Shown: one piece after another, positions 25,246 to 34,153 of the stretch
Numbering within the stretch: the stretch's first letter is position 1
Layout: every line of letters begins with the position of its first letter
Assembly: GCA_027491155.1 (NCBI GenBank)
Contig: JAIXWR010000042.1
Coordinates: 248,001-312,000 of the forward strand
Length of the DNA stretch: 64,000 nucleotides
DNA from: Verrucomicrobiaceae bacterium
Lineage (GTDB): Bacteria; Verrucomicrobiota; Verrucomicrobiia; Verrucomicrobiales; Akkermansiaceae
Direction: 5' to 3'
The notes under the pieces: model-generated
The model's database searches: none
Seen by the model: the letters and a program-made list of their open reading frames with translations, nothing else
What the model was told of the DNA's origin: nothing
Made by a program: the position numbers and the translations under genes

Positions 25246-28200
25246 ATGAAAAACCCAACCACCGGAGGTGTATCCGCAGGCCACCTGCGTCCTCGTGCCC
25301 GCCGCCATCCGCGCGGCTTTGCCTTGGTGATTTCCCTGTCGCTGATGGTCCTGCTGACCATCCTTGCAGTCGGCCTGCTGGGGCTTTCGAGCCTTTCCCT
25401 GGCCACGGCCACGCGTGAATCCGACCTCGCGGAGGCCCGTGCCAACGCCCGGATGGCGCTGGCGCTGGCGATCGCCCAGCTCCAGAAGGAGACCGGCCCG
25501 GACCAGCGGGTGACCATGACGGCCGACCAGCTTCCGGCGGGTGGCGACGGCGAGTCCAGCGCTGCGGCGGAAGAGCGGCGGCACTGGACGGGGGTTTACA
25601 AATCGTGGGATGCCACGATCCGGACCCGTCCGCAGCCGGAGTTCCGCGCGTGGCTGGTTTCGGGGGAGTCGAACGAGGTTTCCGAGGAGCAGACCGCCAA
25701 GAGCGCGGCGTCCGGAGACGGGGAAGTCGAGTTGGTGGGTGAAGGAACGATTGGCGATGCCGCCGCGGGTCGGGTCAAGGTCTCGCCGCTGCGGGTGGAT
25801 TCCTCGGCCGGCGGCGCGGCACGGATCGCGTGGTGGTCCGGCGACCAGGGAGTGAAGGCGGCGCTTTCCAGCCCCGAGGTGCCGGAAGGCAGCGGTTTGT
25901 CCGACGTGCGCGGGCTGGCCCAGGCGGCACCCCGCAGCGCGGTCGAATTCGCGGGAGAAGGCAACTCGAAGCCCTTCGGCGGCCTGTCGGCGGACGACGA
26001 GCGGCTGCCGCTGGTCACCAGCTGGCAGCAGTCCGGCTTCCTGGCGGACAATGTGAAATCCCCGCGCCCGCTCTTCCACGACCTGGCCCCGGCTTCCACC
26101 GGCCTGCTGACCAACGTGCGCGGCGGCGGGTTCCGCAAGGACCTGTCGATGCAGCTCGAGCGGCCGGTGACCAATGCCGCCAGCACCGCCCTTTACACCG
26201 TGGGGGGCGAGCCGGGCATCAACCTGCAGGAACTCCAGACCTACTACAATTTCTACAAGCAGGTGCAGACCAGCGGCGGGCAGAACTACACGACCGGCGG
26301 GAAGGTGCCTTCCAAGGGCCCGGTGCTGCAGGTCGCTTCCGGCCCGGCCGGCTGCGCGAACGACGACTGGTTCCACATGAAGATGCCGGTGATCATCAAC
26401 TACCAGCTGGCGCTTTCGCTGAAGGCCCAGGTGGTGGAAGGGCGCAACCGGCTGCATCTGGTGGCGGACCCGATCATCACCTTCTGGAACCCGCTCGACG
26501 TGCCGGTGGTGCTCCCCGCCCAGTCCTTCGTCTCGGTGAAGTTCTGGCAGGTTCCCTATACCCTTTTCATCCGCGTGAACGGCGGTGCGGTCCGCCAGTT
26601 TCCGATCGCGGCCACCGTTTCCAATGCACGCGACGGCAGCGGGGGACAGGCCGTCTCCGACGGCGACTCGAACTTCTGCAGCCTGGTGGTGGGCAACACG
26701 CAGCAACTGGTGCTCAAGCCCGGTGAAGTCGTGAAGACCTCGCAGCAGGGGCCTGCAGGATCGGTGCGCCACCGGCTTCCCGGTGCCGCGGGTTTCTTCT
26801 CCCAGCATGGCTACACCCTTCCGATCCGCGGCCTCGACGGATCCTTCGTGGACGTTGCGGCGACCGACACCCTCACCTACGAGCTCCGTGCCAACCAGTA
26901 CACCGCCGGCAAGAGGGGCAGCAGCGGCAACTCGATCTCCGGCAACGACCAGCACTCCCGCCATTTCTCGCTGACCCATCACGAGGTTTATATCGGCTGG
27001 GACCGCGCCTCGAACGGCGACTATTCCAACGTTTCGGACAGCCTCGGCTACGGCGGGATGTACCTCGACTACGACTTCGGAAACAAGCGGCTGCGCGCCA
27101 GCGAGCTGCGGTCCACCAACCAGGCGGGAACCAAGGCCGCCGCGGGGCCGCGGCTCTATGCGGACAAGTTCCCCGCCATCTTCCGCCCGATCCTCGAAGC
27201 GGACGGCCGCCCGCTGGTCGGCGCCTCGCTCGGCACGAAGGCCCCGATCGCCCTGCTCTCGTACTCGGCCAAGACCGAGGCCGGATCGAACCTCGGCACG
27301 CGCTTCCTGGCGCGCTTCAATCCCAAGGTCCATCACATCGACTTCTACGACCTGACCCAGGCCGAGCGCGACATGCTGCCCTACGAGTTCACCGTCGAGC
27401 CGCTGGTGAGCTGGAAGAACCGCAGCCTGGACGTGGACACCGACGGCCGCGCCTACTTCGGCGGCGGTCTCAACACCGAGTTCGGCTCCAGTTTCGTCAC
27501 GACCCACTCGGTGCCGCGCGAGCCGCTGGTCTCGCTGGCGTCCTTCCAGCACTCGTTTGCCAACGGGTTCGAAATCCAGAAGCCGAAGTTCGGCTATGCG
27601 ACGATCAACGGCCGCGAGCCGATGCTGCCGCAGGTTTCCCACGCGATCGGCAACTCGATGGCGACGCCGGTCCTGGCCAAGGACAAGACCGAAGGCACCC
27701 TGCCGGGGAACCGGCCGCTGGCGGATCATTCCTACCTGGCCAACCAGGCGCTGTGGGATGATTACTTCCTTTCGGGCATCGCGCCCCAGACCCGGACGAC
27801 CTACGCCAAGCAGCGCGCGCAGCGGGTGGTGGCCGAGCAGTTCCTGAACGGCGACGGCAAGCTTCCCGTGGTGCGCTACCTCGCCGACACCGACGGGGAG
27901 GATCCTGCGAAGGTGCTGTCCAGCCTCTTCTCCGGAGCCACCCCCACCGTTGCGGCCATCCAGAACGTGGCGAGCTACCTGCGGGTGGACGGGCTTTTCA
28001 ACGTCAACTCGACCTCGGTCGAAGCCTGGAAGGCGCTGCTCGGCGGTCTCAAGGACCGGCCGGTGGTGGTCCGCGATGCCAGCGGCAACGAGTCGATCGC
28101 GCCGGTGGACGAGGACATCCCCGTGGTCAACCTGCACGGGGCGGAGGACCAGGTGGTCGAAGGCTCCGGCACGGTGGCGACCGACGAGGAGCCGCAGTGG

Positions 28201-28767
28201 GTCGGCCGCCGCACGCTGACCGAGGAAGAGATCGACCAGCTTGCCCGGGCGATCGTGAAGGAAGTGCGGAAGCGCGGTCCCTTCCTCTCGCTGGCGGACT
28301 TCATCAACCGCCGGCCGGGCAGCGATGTGAAACTGGCCCGCGCCGGGGCCATCCAGAGCGCGCTCGATTCCTCGGAAGTCACGATCAACCGCGCCTTCGG
28401 CGGTGCCCGCGAGGTGGCACCGGCGGTCACGCAGCGCTTCGCGTTCCCTGAGGCCGAGAAGGGCCCGATGGCTTACGGCAGCCCGACGATCGTCAAGCAG
28501 GCGGACATCCTCACGCCGATCGCGCCTGTCCTTTCGGCCCGGTCGGACAGCTTCGTGATCCGCAGCTACGGGGAGTCCGTGGACAAGAACGGCAAGGTCT
28601 TGGCCCGCGCCTGGTGCGAGGCGGTGGTCGAGCGTGACCGCAGCTATGTCGATACCGCCGACCAGCCGCAGGTGCTGCCGGTCGCGCTGACCCGGGACGT
28701 GAACAAGACCTTCGGCCGCCGCTATGAAATTGTTTCGTTTCGCTGGCTCCACCCGGACGAAGTCTGA
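25246..28767 (+). CDS. Prepilin-like giant protein, Verru_Chthon cassette protein A type (1173 aa)
   Basis: After a basic leader there is a type IV prepilin cleavage site and hydrophobic helix: 'HPRGFALVISLSLMVLLTIL', with processing expected between Gly and Phe as in PilX-like minor pilins. A charged helix 'RESDLAEARANARMALALAI' follows, then a long beta-rich body. The end 'VLSARSDSFVIRSYGESVDK ... ARAWCEAVVER ... FGRRYEIVSFRWLHPDEV' resembles the C-terminus of Verru_Chthon cassette protein A. The usual B, C and D partners of that cassette are absent here. It is co-transcribed with the secreted protein 12 bp downstream. Likely a surface or secretion-system component; a paralogue is at 35136. 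Confidence 0.8.
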   Translation: MKNPTTGGVSAGHLRPRARRHPRGFALVISLSLMVLLTILAVGLLGLSSLSLATATRESDLAEARANARMALALAIAQLQKETGPDQRVTMTADQLPAGGDGESSAAAEERRHWTGVYKSWDATIRTRPQPEFRAWLVSGESNEVSEEQTAKSAASGDGEVELVGEGTIGDAAAGRVKVSPLRVDSSAGGAARIAWWSGDQGVKAALSSPEVPEGSGLSDVRGLAQAAPRSAVEFAGEGNSKPFGGLSADDERLPLVTSWQQSGFLADNVKSPRPLFHDLAPASTGLLTNVRGGGFRKDLSMQLERPVTNAASTALYTVGGEPGINLQELQTYYNFYKQVQTSGGQNYTTGGKVPSKGPVLQVASGPAGCANDDWFHMKMPVIINYQLALSLKAQVVEGRNRLHLVADPIITFWNPLDVPVVLPAQSFVSVKFWQVPYTLFIRVNGGAVRQFPIAATVSNARDGSGGQAVSDGDSNFCSLVVGNTQQLVLKPGEVVKTSQQGPAGSVRHRLPGAAGFFSQHGYTLPIRGLDGSFVDVAATDTLTYELRANQYTAGKRGSSGNSISGNDQHSRHFSLTHHEVYIGWDRASNGDYSNVSDSLGYGGMYLDYDFGNKRLRASELRSTNQAGTKAAAGPRLYADKFPAIFRPILEADGRPLVGASLGTKAPIALLSYSAKTEAGSNLGTRFLARFNPKVHHIDFYDLTQAERDMLPYEFTVEPLVSWKNRSLDVDTDGRAYFGGGLNTEFGSSFVTTHSVPREPLVSLASFQHSFANGFEIQKPKFGYATINGREPMLPQVSHAIGNSMATPVLAKDKTEGTLPGNRPLADHSYLANQALWDDYFLSGIAPQTRTTYAKQRAQRVVAEQFLNGDGKLPVVRYLADTDGEDPAKVLSSLFSGATPTVAAIQNVASYLRVDGLFNVNSTSVEAWKALLGGLKDRPVVVRDASGNESIAPVDEDIPVVNLHGAEDQVVEGSGTVATDEEPQWVGRRTLTEEEIDQLARAIVKEVRKRGPFLSLADFINRRPGSDVKLARAGAIQSALDSSEVTINRAFGGAREVAPAVTQRFAFPEAEKGPMAYGSPTIVKQADILTPIAPVLSARSDSFVIRSYGESVDKNGKVLARAWCEAVVERDRSYVDTADQPQVLPVALTRDVNKTFGRRYEIVSFRWLHPDEV

Positions 28768-28779
28768 TAGACCGCTTCC

Positions 28780-29469
28780 ATGATTCGCACCGGTGTTTGT
28801 TTGTTGATCGCGCTGATCGCGGGGGCCTCCGCCCAGGATCCCGCCCCCGCGCCGGCCGCGGCCCCGGCCAAGGGCGGGGTGACCGTGAGATTCCTCGCGG
28901 AGCGCGCTCCCGGGGAGATCGGCGAGGTGGTGATGGTCGCGGGTGAAGCCCGGGGCAAAGCCTTCAAGCTGCCGGTCAACCATCTGTCCGAGGCCCAGCC
29001 GGCTCCGGGCCGGGTCTTCACGATCCAGCCGGTTGCCAAGGCGGTCGATCTCGCTTCCGTGACCCTGCCGGAGGACGGCAAGGCCTTCAACGTGCTGCTG
29101 GTTCCCGCGGCCAAGGGTGGTTACACGCCCGTGGTCATTCCCGCCGGCGATCCGTCGTTCAAGGGCGGCGACGTCTATTTCTACAACCACAGCCCGAAGA
29201 CCGTCCTGGGATTCGTCGGCACCGCGAAGCTGATCCTCGCCTCCGGCAAGGGACAGGTCCTGCGGCCGGAGGGCCCGCGGAAGGACCAGCACTACGACGT
29301 GGGCTTCGGCGTGCGGGAAAAAGAGGGCGACCGGGTGCTCAGCAAATCGCGCTGGCCGGTCGATCTGACCAACCGCACCTACGTGTTCTTTTACGTGAAC
29401 CCGAAGACCCAGCGGGTCGATTTCCGTGCGATCGACGAGTTCATCCCGCCGGAAAAGCCTGCTTCTTGA
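28780..29469 (+). CDS. Secreted partner of pilin-like protein 1 (229 aa)
   Basis: Signal peptide (MIRTGVCLLIALIAGASAQD), an Ala/Pro linker, then about 190 residues of predicted beta structure ending 'QRVDFRAIDEFIPPEKPAS'. It starts 12 bp after the prepilin-like gene; the spacer begins TGATAGA, as it does at the second module (38769). I do not recognise a family, but the pairing with a prepilin-like giant is repeated at 38785, so it is probably exported with it or assembles on it. Confidence 0.7.
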   Translation: MIRTGVCLLIALIAGASAQDPAPAPAAAPAKGGVTVRFLAERAPGEIGEVVMVAGEARGKAFKLPVNHLSEAQPAPGRVFTIQPVAKAVDLASVTLPEDGKAFNVLLVPAAKGGYTPVVIPAGDPSFKGGDVYFYNHSPKTVLGFVGTAKLILASGKGQVLRPEGPRKDQHYDVGFGVREKEGDRVLSKSRWPVDLTNRTYVFFYVNPKTQRVDFRAIDEFIPPEKPAS

Positions 29470-29529
29470 GTTGCCGGCCGTGGCAGCGCCTGCAAGATGC
29501 GGCAGCGTTCGCCGTAGAACCTGCCGCTC

Positions 29530-30819
29530 ATGACCGAAAACTCCACCCTCGCCGACCGCCGCGCTTTCCTGAAAGCCGGGACCATCGCCGCCGCCGCGTC
29601 CACCCTGCCTTCCGTGCTGCACGCGCAGGCCGCGGGATCGGCCGAGATCAAGATCGCCCTCGTCGGTTGCGGCGGCCGCGGCAGCGGTGCCGCCGCCCAG
29701 TCGCTGAACGTGCCGGGCACCAAGCTGGTGGCCATGGCCGATGCCTTCCCCGACAACGTCGAGGGCGCCTTCAAGTCCCTCAAGCAGCAGTTCGGCGACC
29801 GCGTGGACGTCCCGCAGGAGCGCCGCTTCTCGGGCTTCGACGCCTATAAGAACGCGATCGATTCCGCCGACGTGGTGCTGCTTTGCACGCCGCCCGGCTT
29901 CCGGCCGACGCACTTCGAATACGCCGTCCAGCAGGGCAAGCACGTCTTCATGGAAAAACCGGTCGCCGTCGACGGTCCCGGCATCCGCAAGGTGATCGAG
30001 GCCGCCAAGGCCGCCGAGGCGAAGAAGCTCAAGGTCGTCTGCGGCCTCCAGCGCCGCTACCAGACCAGCTACCTCGAAACCCTGAAGCGGATCCAGGACG
30101 GGGCGATCGGCGATTTCGTCGCCTCGCAGGTCTACTGGGTCAGCGGAGGCGTCTGGGTGCGCGACCGCAAGCCGGAGATGACCGAGATGCAGTACCAGAT
30201 GCGCAACTGGTACTACTTCAACTGGATCTGCGGCGACCACATCGCCGAGCAGCACGTCCACAACCTGGACGTCAGCAACTGGTTCAAGGGCGCCACGCCG
30301 GTCAAGGCGGTGGGCATGGGCGGCCGGACCCAGCGCACCGGCAAGAATTACGGGGAAATCTTCGACCACTTCTACGTCGAGTACACCTACGCCGACGGCA
30401 CCGTGATGAATTCCCAGAGCCGCCACTGGAACGGCGTCTGGTCGCGGGTCAGCGAGACCATCAACGGCACCGCCGGCAGCGCTTTCCCGGGCATGATCAA
30501 GGACCGCAGCGGCAAGGTCGTCTGGCGCTTCCGCGACAAGGACAACAATCCTTACCAGACCGAGCACGACGTCCTTTACGACCACATCCGCAACGACAAG
30601 CCGATCAACAATGCGATCTACACCGCGGAGAGCACGCTGACCGCGATCCTCGGCCGGATGGCCTGCTACAGCGGCGCGGAAGTGACCTGGGAACAGGCGA
30701 TGAATTCGGACCTCGACACCATGCCGAAGGTGCTCGGCTGGGATGCCGATCCCGGCCCGAAGCCCGGTGCGGACGGCATGTATCCCTGCCCGGTGCCCGG
30801 AGCGGGCAAATACTTCTGA
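29530..30819 (+). CDS. Tat-exported Gfo/Idh/MocA family oxidoreductase (429 aa)
   Basis: A twin-arginine signal (LADRRAFLKAGTIAAAASTL) precedes the NAD-binding Rossmann motif 'IKIALVGCGGRGSG'. 'FMEKPVAVDGPGIRKV' carries the EKP motif of Gfo/Idh/MocA dehydrogenases, and 'HIAEQHVHNLDVSNWF' supplies the catalytic-site His. Such Tat-targeted members are abundant in Planctomycetes and Verrucomicrobiota and act on sugars or inositols in the periplasm; the substrate cannot be told from sequence. Start ATG 29530 begins the leader. A strong terminator follows. Confidence 0.9.
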   Translation: MTENSTLADRRAFLKAGTIAAAASTLPSVLHAQAAGSAEIKIALVGCGGRGSGAAAQSLNVPGTKLVAMADAFPDNVEGAFKSLKQQFGDRVDVPQERRFSGFDAYKNAIDSADVVLLCTPPGFRPTHFEYAVQQGKHVFMEKPVAVDGPGIRKVIEAAKAAEAKKLKVVCGLQRRYQTSYLETLKRIQDGAIGDFVASQVYWVSGGVWVRDRKPEMTEMQYQMRNWYYFNWICGDHIAEQHVHNLDVSNWFKGATPVKAVGMGGRTQRTGKNYGEIFDHFYVEYTYADGTVMNSQSRHWNGVWSRVSETINGTAGSAFPGMIKDRSGKVVWRFRDKDNNPYQTEHDVLYDHIRNDKPINNAIYTAESTLTAILGRMACYSGAEVTWEQAMNSDLDTMPKVLGWDADPGPKPGADGMYPCPVPGAGKYF

Positions 30820-30860
30820 CCCCGGTGGTCCGGCCCGTTACGTGCGGGCATTGAAGCTTT

Positions 30861-30892
30861 CCCTCCGTCGGCTTGCCGGCGGGGGGATTTTT
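30861..30892 (+). terminator. Rho-independent terminator of the oxidoreductase
   Basis: CCCTCCGTCGGC pairs with GCCGGCGGGGGG (12 bp including G-T pairs) around a tiny TT loop, followed by ATTTTT. Confidence 0.75.
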
Positions 30893-30976
30893 CGTGCTGG
30901 CGGGCCTTTGCCGGAGGGACTGCGGTTTCCTGTCCCGAAGGGATTTCGGCTTCATGTCCCGAAGGGACAGGGGAGA

Positions 30977-31075
30977 CGGGATCCGGGACCCGGCGAATGG
31001 GATCCGGGACCCGGCGAACGGGATCCGGGACCTGGCGAACCGGATTCGGGACCCGGCGGACCGGATTCTGGACAG
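30977..31075. repeat. 21-bp tandem repeat, about 4.7 copies
   Basis: The unit GGGATCCGGGACCCGGCGAAC is repeated with increasing divergence towards the right. The period is three heptads, like other repeats in the window. Two copies of TGTCCCGAAGGGA lie just to the left. The whole stretch 30893-31211 shows no gene; an open frame through it is a by-product of the 21-bp period. Confidence 0.8.
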
Positions 31076-31211
31076 ATGGGGCGGGATGGCTCCGGGTTTG
31101 GTTTCTTCCCAAGCTTGCGGCTTTCGAATCGTTCCTTCCGGACCCGGTGAAATCTCCGCTCCGGGTCGTGGAGCCTTGCCCGCCGGGGTTCCAGCGGCTC
31201 GACTCGATCCC

Positions 31212-32552
31212 ATGCCCGAGGACTCCGACAACCCTTACGCCCCGCCCGCCGCCACGGTCGTGCCGGAGGGGCTTGCGGGCTGCTGGAGCGTGCAGGGGGA
31301 CGTGCTGGTGGTGCGGGAGAATGCCGTCTTGCCGCCGGTCGATCTCGATGGCCGCGGCGCGGGTGGGCCGCTGACGCCGATGGTGCTGAAACTGCCGGTG
31401 CCGATGGGTGTCAAAGGAATCCTGCTTATGGTCCTGCCGGCAGCGCTGATCCTCGGCTATCTCAGTTTCGAGCGCGGTTATCGGGACCGTAGCGGATTCC
31501 CAGGAGTCCTGTTGATCGTCCTTTTTTCGGTCTTGATCGGTCGTTTCGTGAAGATCCGAAAATTCCCTGCGTTCGTCTGGGGCCATGCGTCCCTGCCCGC
31601 ATTGAGGGCGATGAACAGGCGGCGCGACCGTCTTTCAAAAGTTGGTGGTATCCTGCTGCTCGCATTCTTCGGCGTCGCGTGCGCCGGAAAGGGTCTCCTC
31701 GGGGTGGCGGGGATGCTCCTGGTCGCCTATTTCTGGATCACCGTGCTCGCTTCCGATGAGTCCCGCTGGCGCTGCACCAAGGCTCAGGACGGCTGGCTGT
31801 GGATCAAGGGCATCGGTCCGGCCGGCCTCGCCGAGCTGGCGGGGCGCGCCGGGGCGGAAGCACCGCCGACGGTCCGGCGCAAGGTCTTCAGGTTCCGCCT
31901 GCAGCGGCTGACGATGGGGGAATGGCGGGAGACCAACGGCTTCCGGCTTTCCGCCTGGTGGCAGACGCTGCTGATGCTTTCGCGCAAGCCGGAGGAGCAG
32001 GAGCACCTGTCCTACCACTGGAGCGAGAGGAAATGGCTGGAGCCCGCGGAGGCGGATCCGGAGCTGGTGGAAGCGTGGCGGCGCGAGACCGAAGGCACGC
32101 CGCTCGCCGGGTGGACGATGATCTACGCGGAGCGCGGCGATTCGCCGACACGCTGCATCCGCAGCGAGGAGATCGTGTTCCTCTCACCCGACGGCCGCCA
32201 TGCGGCGATGTCGATGGTCGCGCGGGTGGCGAGCGGCAAGGGCTTGCTGGAGGACCGTCGGGAAACCGGCTTCCGGAGCTGGACGGAGGACGGGAGGATT
32301 CTCGCCACCGGGAACCGCCGCATCAGCGGGCCGCTGCAGGAAGAGATGGAATTCGAGGTGCACTCCGGATCGACCTGGGAACTGGCGCAGCACCATCTGA
32401 GGCGGGCGGCGGAAGAGCGGCTGGAGGGGATCGATGCCGCCGGCTTGCGCCGGAAAGAGGAAATGGAGATGCAGCGCCGCCACGAGGTGCTGGAAGACGC
32501 GGGGATCCACGGGCCGGTGGAGGAGATGGAGTTGCCGGGCGACTGGTCGTGA
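31212..32552 (+). CDS. Membrane protein with NPYAPP N-terminus (446 aa)
   Basis: ATG 31212 begins MPEDSDNPYAPPAATVVPEG; the Asn-Pro-Tyr-Ala-Pro-Pro start is a recurrent cytoplasmic head of Verrucomicrobiota and Planctomycete membrane proteins. Helices are at about residues 60-80, 95-110 and 145-180. The C-terminal 260 residues are soluble, basic and helical ('RRKVFRFRLQRLTMGEWRET'), possibly a PH-like fold, but this is not certain. A frame extends 339 bp upstream through a tandem repeat and is discounted. No recognised function. Confidence 0.7.
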   Translation: MPEDSDNPYAPPAATVVPEGLAGCWSVQGDVLVVRENAVLPPVDLDGRGAGGPLTPMVLKLPVPMGVKGILLMVLPAALILGYLSFERGYRDRSGFPGVLLIVLFSVLIGRFVKIRKFPAFVWGHASLPALRAMNRRRDRLSKVGGILLLAFFGVACAGKGLLGVAGMLLVAYFWITVLASDESRWRCTKAQDGWLWIKGIGPAGLAELAGRAGAEAPPTVRRKVFRFRLQRLTMGEWRETNGFRLSAWWQTLLMLSRKPEEQEHLSYHWSERKWLEPAEADPELVEAWRRETEGTPLAGWTMIYAERGDSPTRCIRSEEIVFLSPDGRHAAMSMVARVASGKGLLEDRRETGFRSWTEDGRILATGNRRISGPLQEEMEFEVHSGSTWELAQHHLRRAAEERLEGIDAAGLRRKEEMEMQRRHEVLEDAGIHGPVEEMELPGDWS

Positions 32553-32567
32553 GAGCCGGACGCGAAA

Positions 32568-32591
32568 GCGGGCGACCCTTGGGCCGCCCGC
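32568..32591. terminator. Hairpin between convergent genes
   Basis: GCGGGCG and CGCCCGC pair around ACCCTTGGGC. It lies between the stop codons of two convergent genes and could stop transcription from both, but the T-run is weak. Confidence 0.45.
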
Positions 32592-32621
32592 CGGGATTTC
32601 TCGTTTCAGGCTGACGCGGGC

Positions 32622-33248
32622 TCAGGCCTGCGGCTTGGCGATCAGGTCGAGGCGGATGACGACTTCATCGCGGATCAGGTTATCGGCCTGGCCGTCGTAA
32701 ACGATGCCGAAGTCCTTGCGCTTGATGTCGAAGGTGGCGGCGATCTTCACCGTCTCGCCGTCCTGGGTGACGGTGGCGGGGAAGCTGATGTTCTTCTCCA
32801 CGCCGCGCAGCTTGAAGTTGCCGGAGACGGTGTAGGCGGTGTCGGACTCCTTCTTGATCTCCGTCACGTCGAAGGTGGTCTCGGTGAACTTCGCGACGTC
32901 GAAGAAGTCCGGATCCTTGAGGTGCTCGGTGAGTTTCTCGTCGTCCGACCAGGTCGAGTTCATGTCGATGACCACCTTGTGGTCGTTGCCGACCGGGGCG
33001 CCGTCCTTGACGGTGAAGTGGCCGGTGAAGGACTTGAAGCCGCCGTCGTGCTTGCCGGTGACCTTGGAGCCGGTGAACTCGATCTTCGACTCGGGAGCGA
33101 AGACGTATTTCGTCCCGCCGGCGGTGTCGGCGGTTTTCACGACGGCATCCTTGACGTTGGCGTCGGCGGTCTTGTCGGCGGGGTTCTCGCAGGAGACGAG
33201 GGTCAGCGCGAGGAGGGCGGCGGGCAGGGCGAGTAGTGTCGGTTTCAT
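32622..33248 (-). CDS. YceI family lipoprotein (208 aa)
   Basis: Lipobox: MKPTLLALPAALLALTLVSC, with Cys 20 as lipidation site. The body is a YceI lipocalin-like barrel: 'YVFAPESKIEFTGSKVTGKH', 'GGFKSFTGHFTVKDG', 'LTEHLKDPDFFDVAKFTETT', 'VSGNFKLRGVEKNISFPATV' and 'FDIKRKDFGIVYDG'. The 'LRG...FP' and 'F.I.R..FGI' blocks are the family signature. YceI proteins bind isoprenoid or amphiphilic ligands; lipidated members are envelope-anchored. Gene order with the pirin on the same strand suggests a unit, but a 45-bp gap with tandem repeats separates them. Confidence 0.9.
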   Translation of the reverse strand: MKPTLLALPAALLALTLVSCENPADKTADANVKDAVVKTADTAGGTKYVFAPESKIEFTGSKVTGKHDGGFKSFTGHFTVKDGAPVGNDHKVVIDMNSTWSDDEKLTEHLKDPDFFDVAKFTETTFDVTEIKKESDTAYTVSGNFKLRGVEKNISFPATVTQDGETVKIAATFDIKRKDFGIVYDGQADNLIRDEVVIRLDLIAKPQA

Positions 33249-33260
33249 GGTGTATCTTTA

Positions 33261-33290
33261 TTGGAACTTGGAACTTGGAACTTGGAACTT
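33261..33290. repeat. Heptanucleotide tandem repeat (TTGGAAC x4)
   Basis: Four exact TTGGAAC units plus TT, between the pirin stop and the YceI start. Perfect units suggest recent expansion. Confidence 0.9.
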
Positions 33291-33293
33291 CGA

Positions 33294-34007
33294 TCACGCG
33301 AGGTCGAAGAGCAGGGCTTCGACGGCATCGGTGGTGGCGGTGAGGGTGAAGTCGCCGGCGCGCTCGCTGGAGACGGCGTCGCCCGGGCTTATTCCCGCGC
33401 CGTTGATTTCGGCTTCGCCGCGGACGAGGTGGAGCCACAGGCCGCGGCCGGGGGCGAGGCGGTGGGTGGTGCTTTCGCCGGGCTGGAGCTTGATGCGATA
33501 GATGTCGGCATCCTGGGCGATGGTCGCGGAGCCGTCGCGGCCGTCGGGCGAGATGACCAGCACTTTCGGCTGGTTCTCCTGCTCCGGGGCGGGCGTCCAC
33601 TCGGTGTAGCGGGGCGTCAGTCCGCGCTGTTTCGGCTGGATCCAGATCTGGAGCAGGTGGGTGGTGCCGTCGGCGGGATTGAACTCCGAGTGGGTGACAC
33701 CGGAGCCGGCGCTCATCAGCTGGATCTGGCCGGGCTCCAGCACGCGGGCATTTCCCATGCTGTCGCGATGGGCGAGTTGGCCTTCGAGGACGTAGGAGAA
33801 GATCTCCATGTCGCGGTGGGGATGGGTCGGGAAGCCGGTGCGCGCGGCGATGCGGTCGTCGTTGATGACGCGCAGCGAGCGGAAGCCCATGTGGGCTGGG
33901 TCGTAGTAATCGGCGAAGGAGAAGGTGAAGCGGCTGTCGAGCCAGCCGTGGTTCACGTGGCCGCGTTCGCCGGAGCGGCGGAAGGTCAGGTCGGTGTTCG
34001 TTTTCAC
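33294..34007 (-). CDS. Pirin family protein (237 aa)
   Basis: Bicupin. The metal-binding N-terminal cupin shows 'FPTHPHRDMEIFSYVLEGQL' (two His, Glu) and 'SAGSGVTHSEFN' (His), followed by the Pirin C-terminal domain 'STTHRLAPGRGLWLHLVRGE'. The family includes quercetin 2,3-dioxygenases such as YhaK/YhhW; true substrate unknown. Start is GTG 34007 (MKTNTDLTFRRSGERGHVNH). It is divergent from a LysR regulator across 146 bp, so regulation by that LysR protein is likely (inference from arrangement). Confidence 0.9.
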   Translation of the reverse strand: MKTNTDLTFRRSGERGHVNHGWLDSRFTFSFADYYDPAHMGFRSLRVINDDRIAARTGFPTHPHRDMEIFSYVLEGQLAHRDSMGNARVLEPGQIQLMSAGSGVTHSEFNPADGTTHLLQIWIQPKQRGLTPRYTEWTPAPEQENQPKVLVISPDGRDGSATIAQDADIYRIKLQPGESTTHRLAPGRGLWLHLVRGEAEINGAGISPGDAVSSERAGDFTLTATTDAVEALLFDLA

Positions 34008-34153
34008 GCCGACACCATGGCAGGAATCCGGCGGGCGGCTAATGCCGGCTTGTCAGGCTGAGCATGCGGGGAGCGGTGGGTCGGTAAGTCGAAACACCGA
34101 AACACCCGCCCCCCCGGCTGGCCAGGGATCGCGCGGGCTGCTAGGGGTGGGCC

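Noticed and set aside
25174-30585. Very long minus-strand frame (about 1800 codons) over the first pilin-like module
   Set aside because: It runs opposite three well-supported genes with signal peptides; its translation is Ala/Arg/Gly/His-rich with no domain.
30873-31211. Upstream extension of the NPYAPP membrane protein
   Set aside because: The extension is read through a 21-bp tandem repeat and terminator region; ATG 31212 begins a known type of N-terminus.
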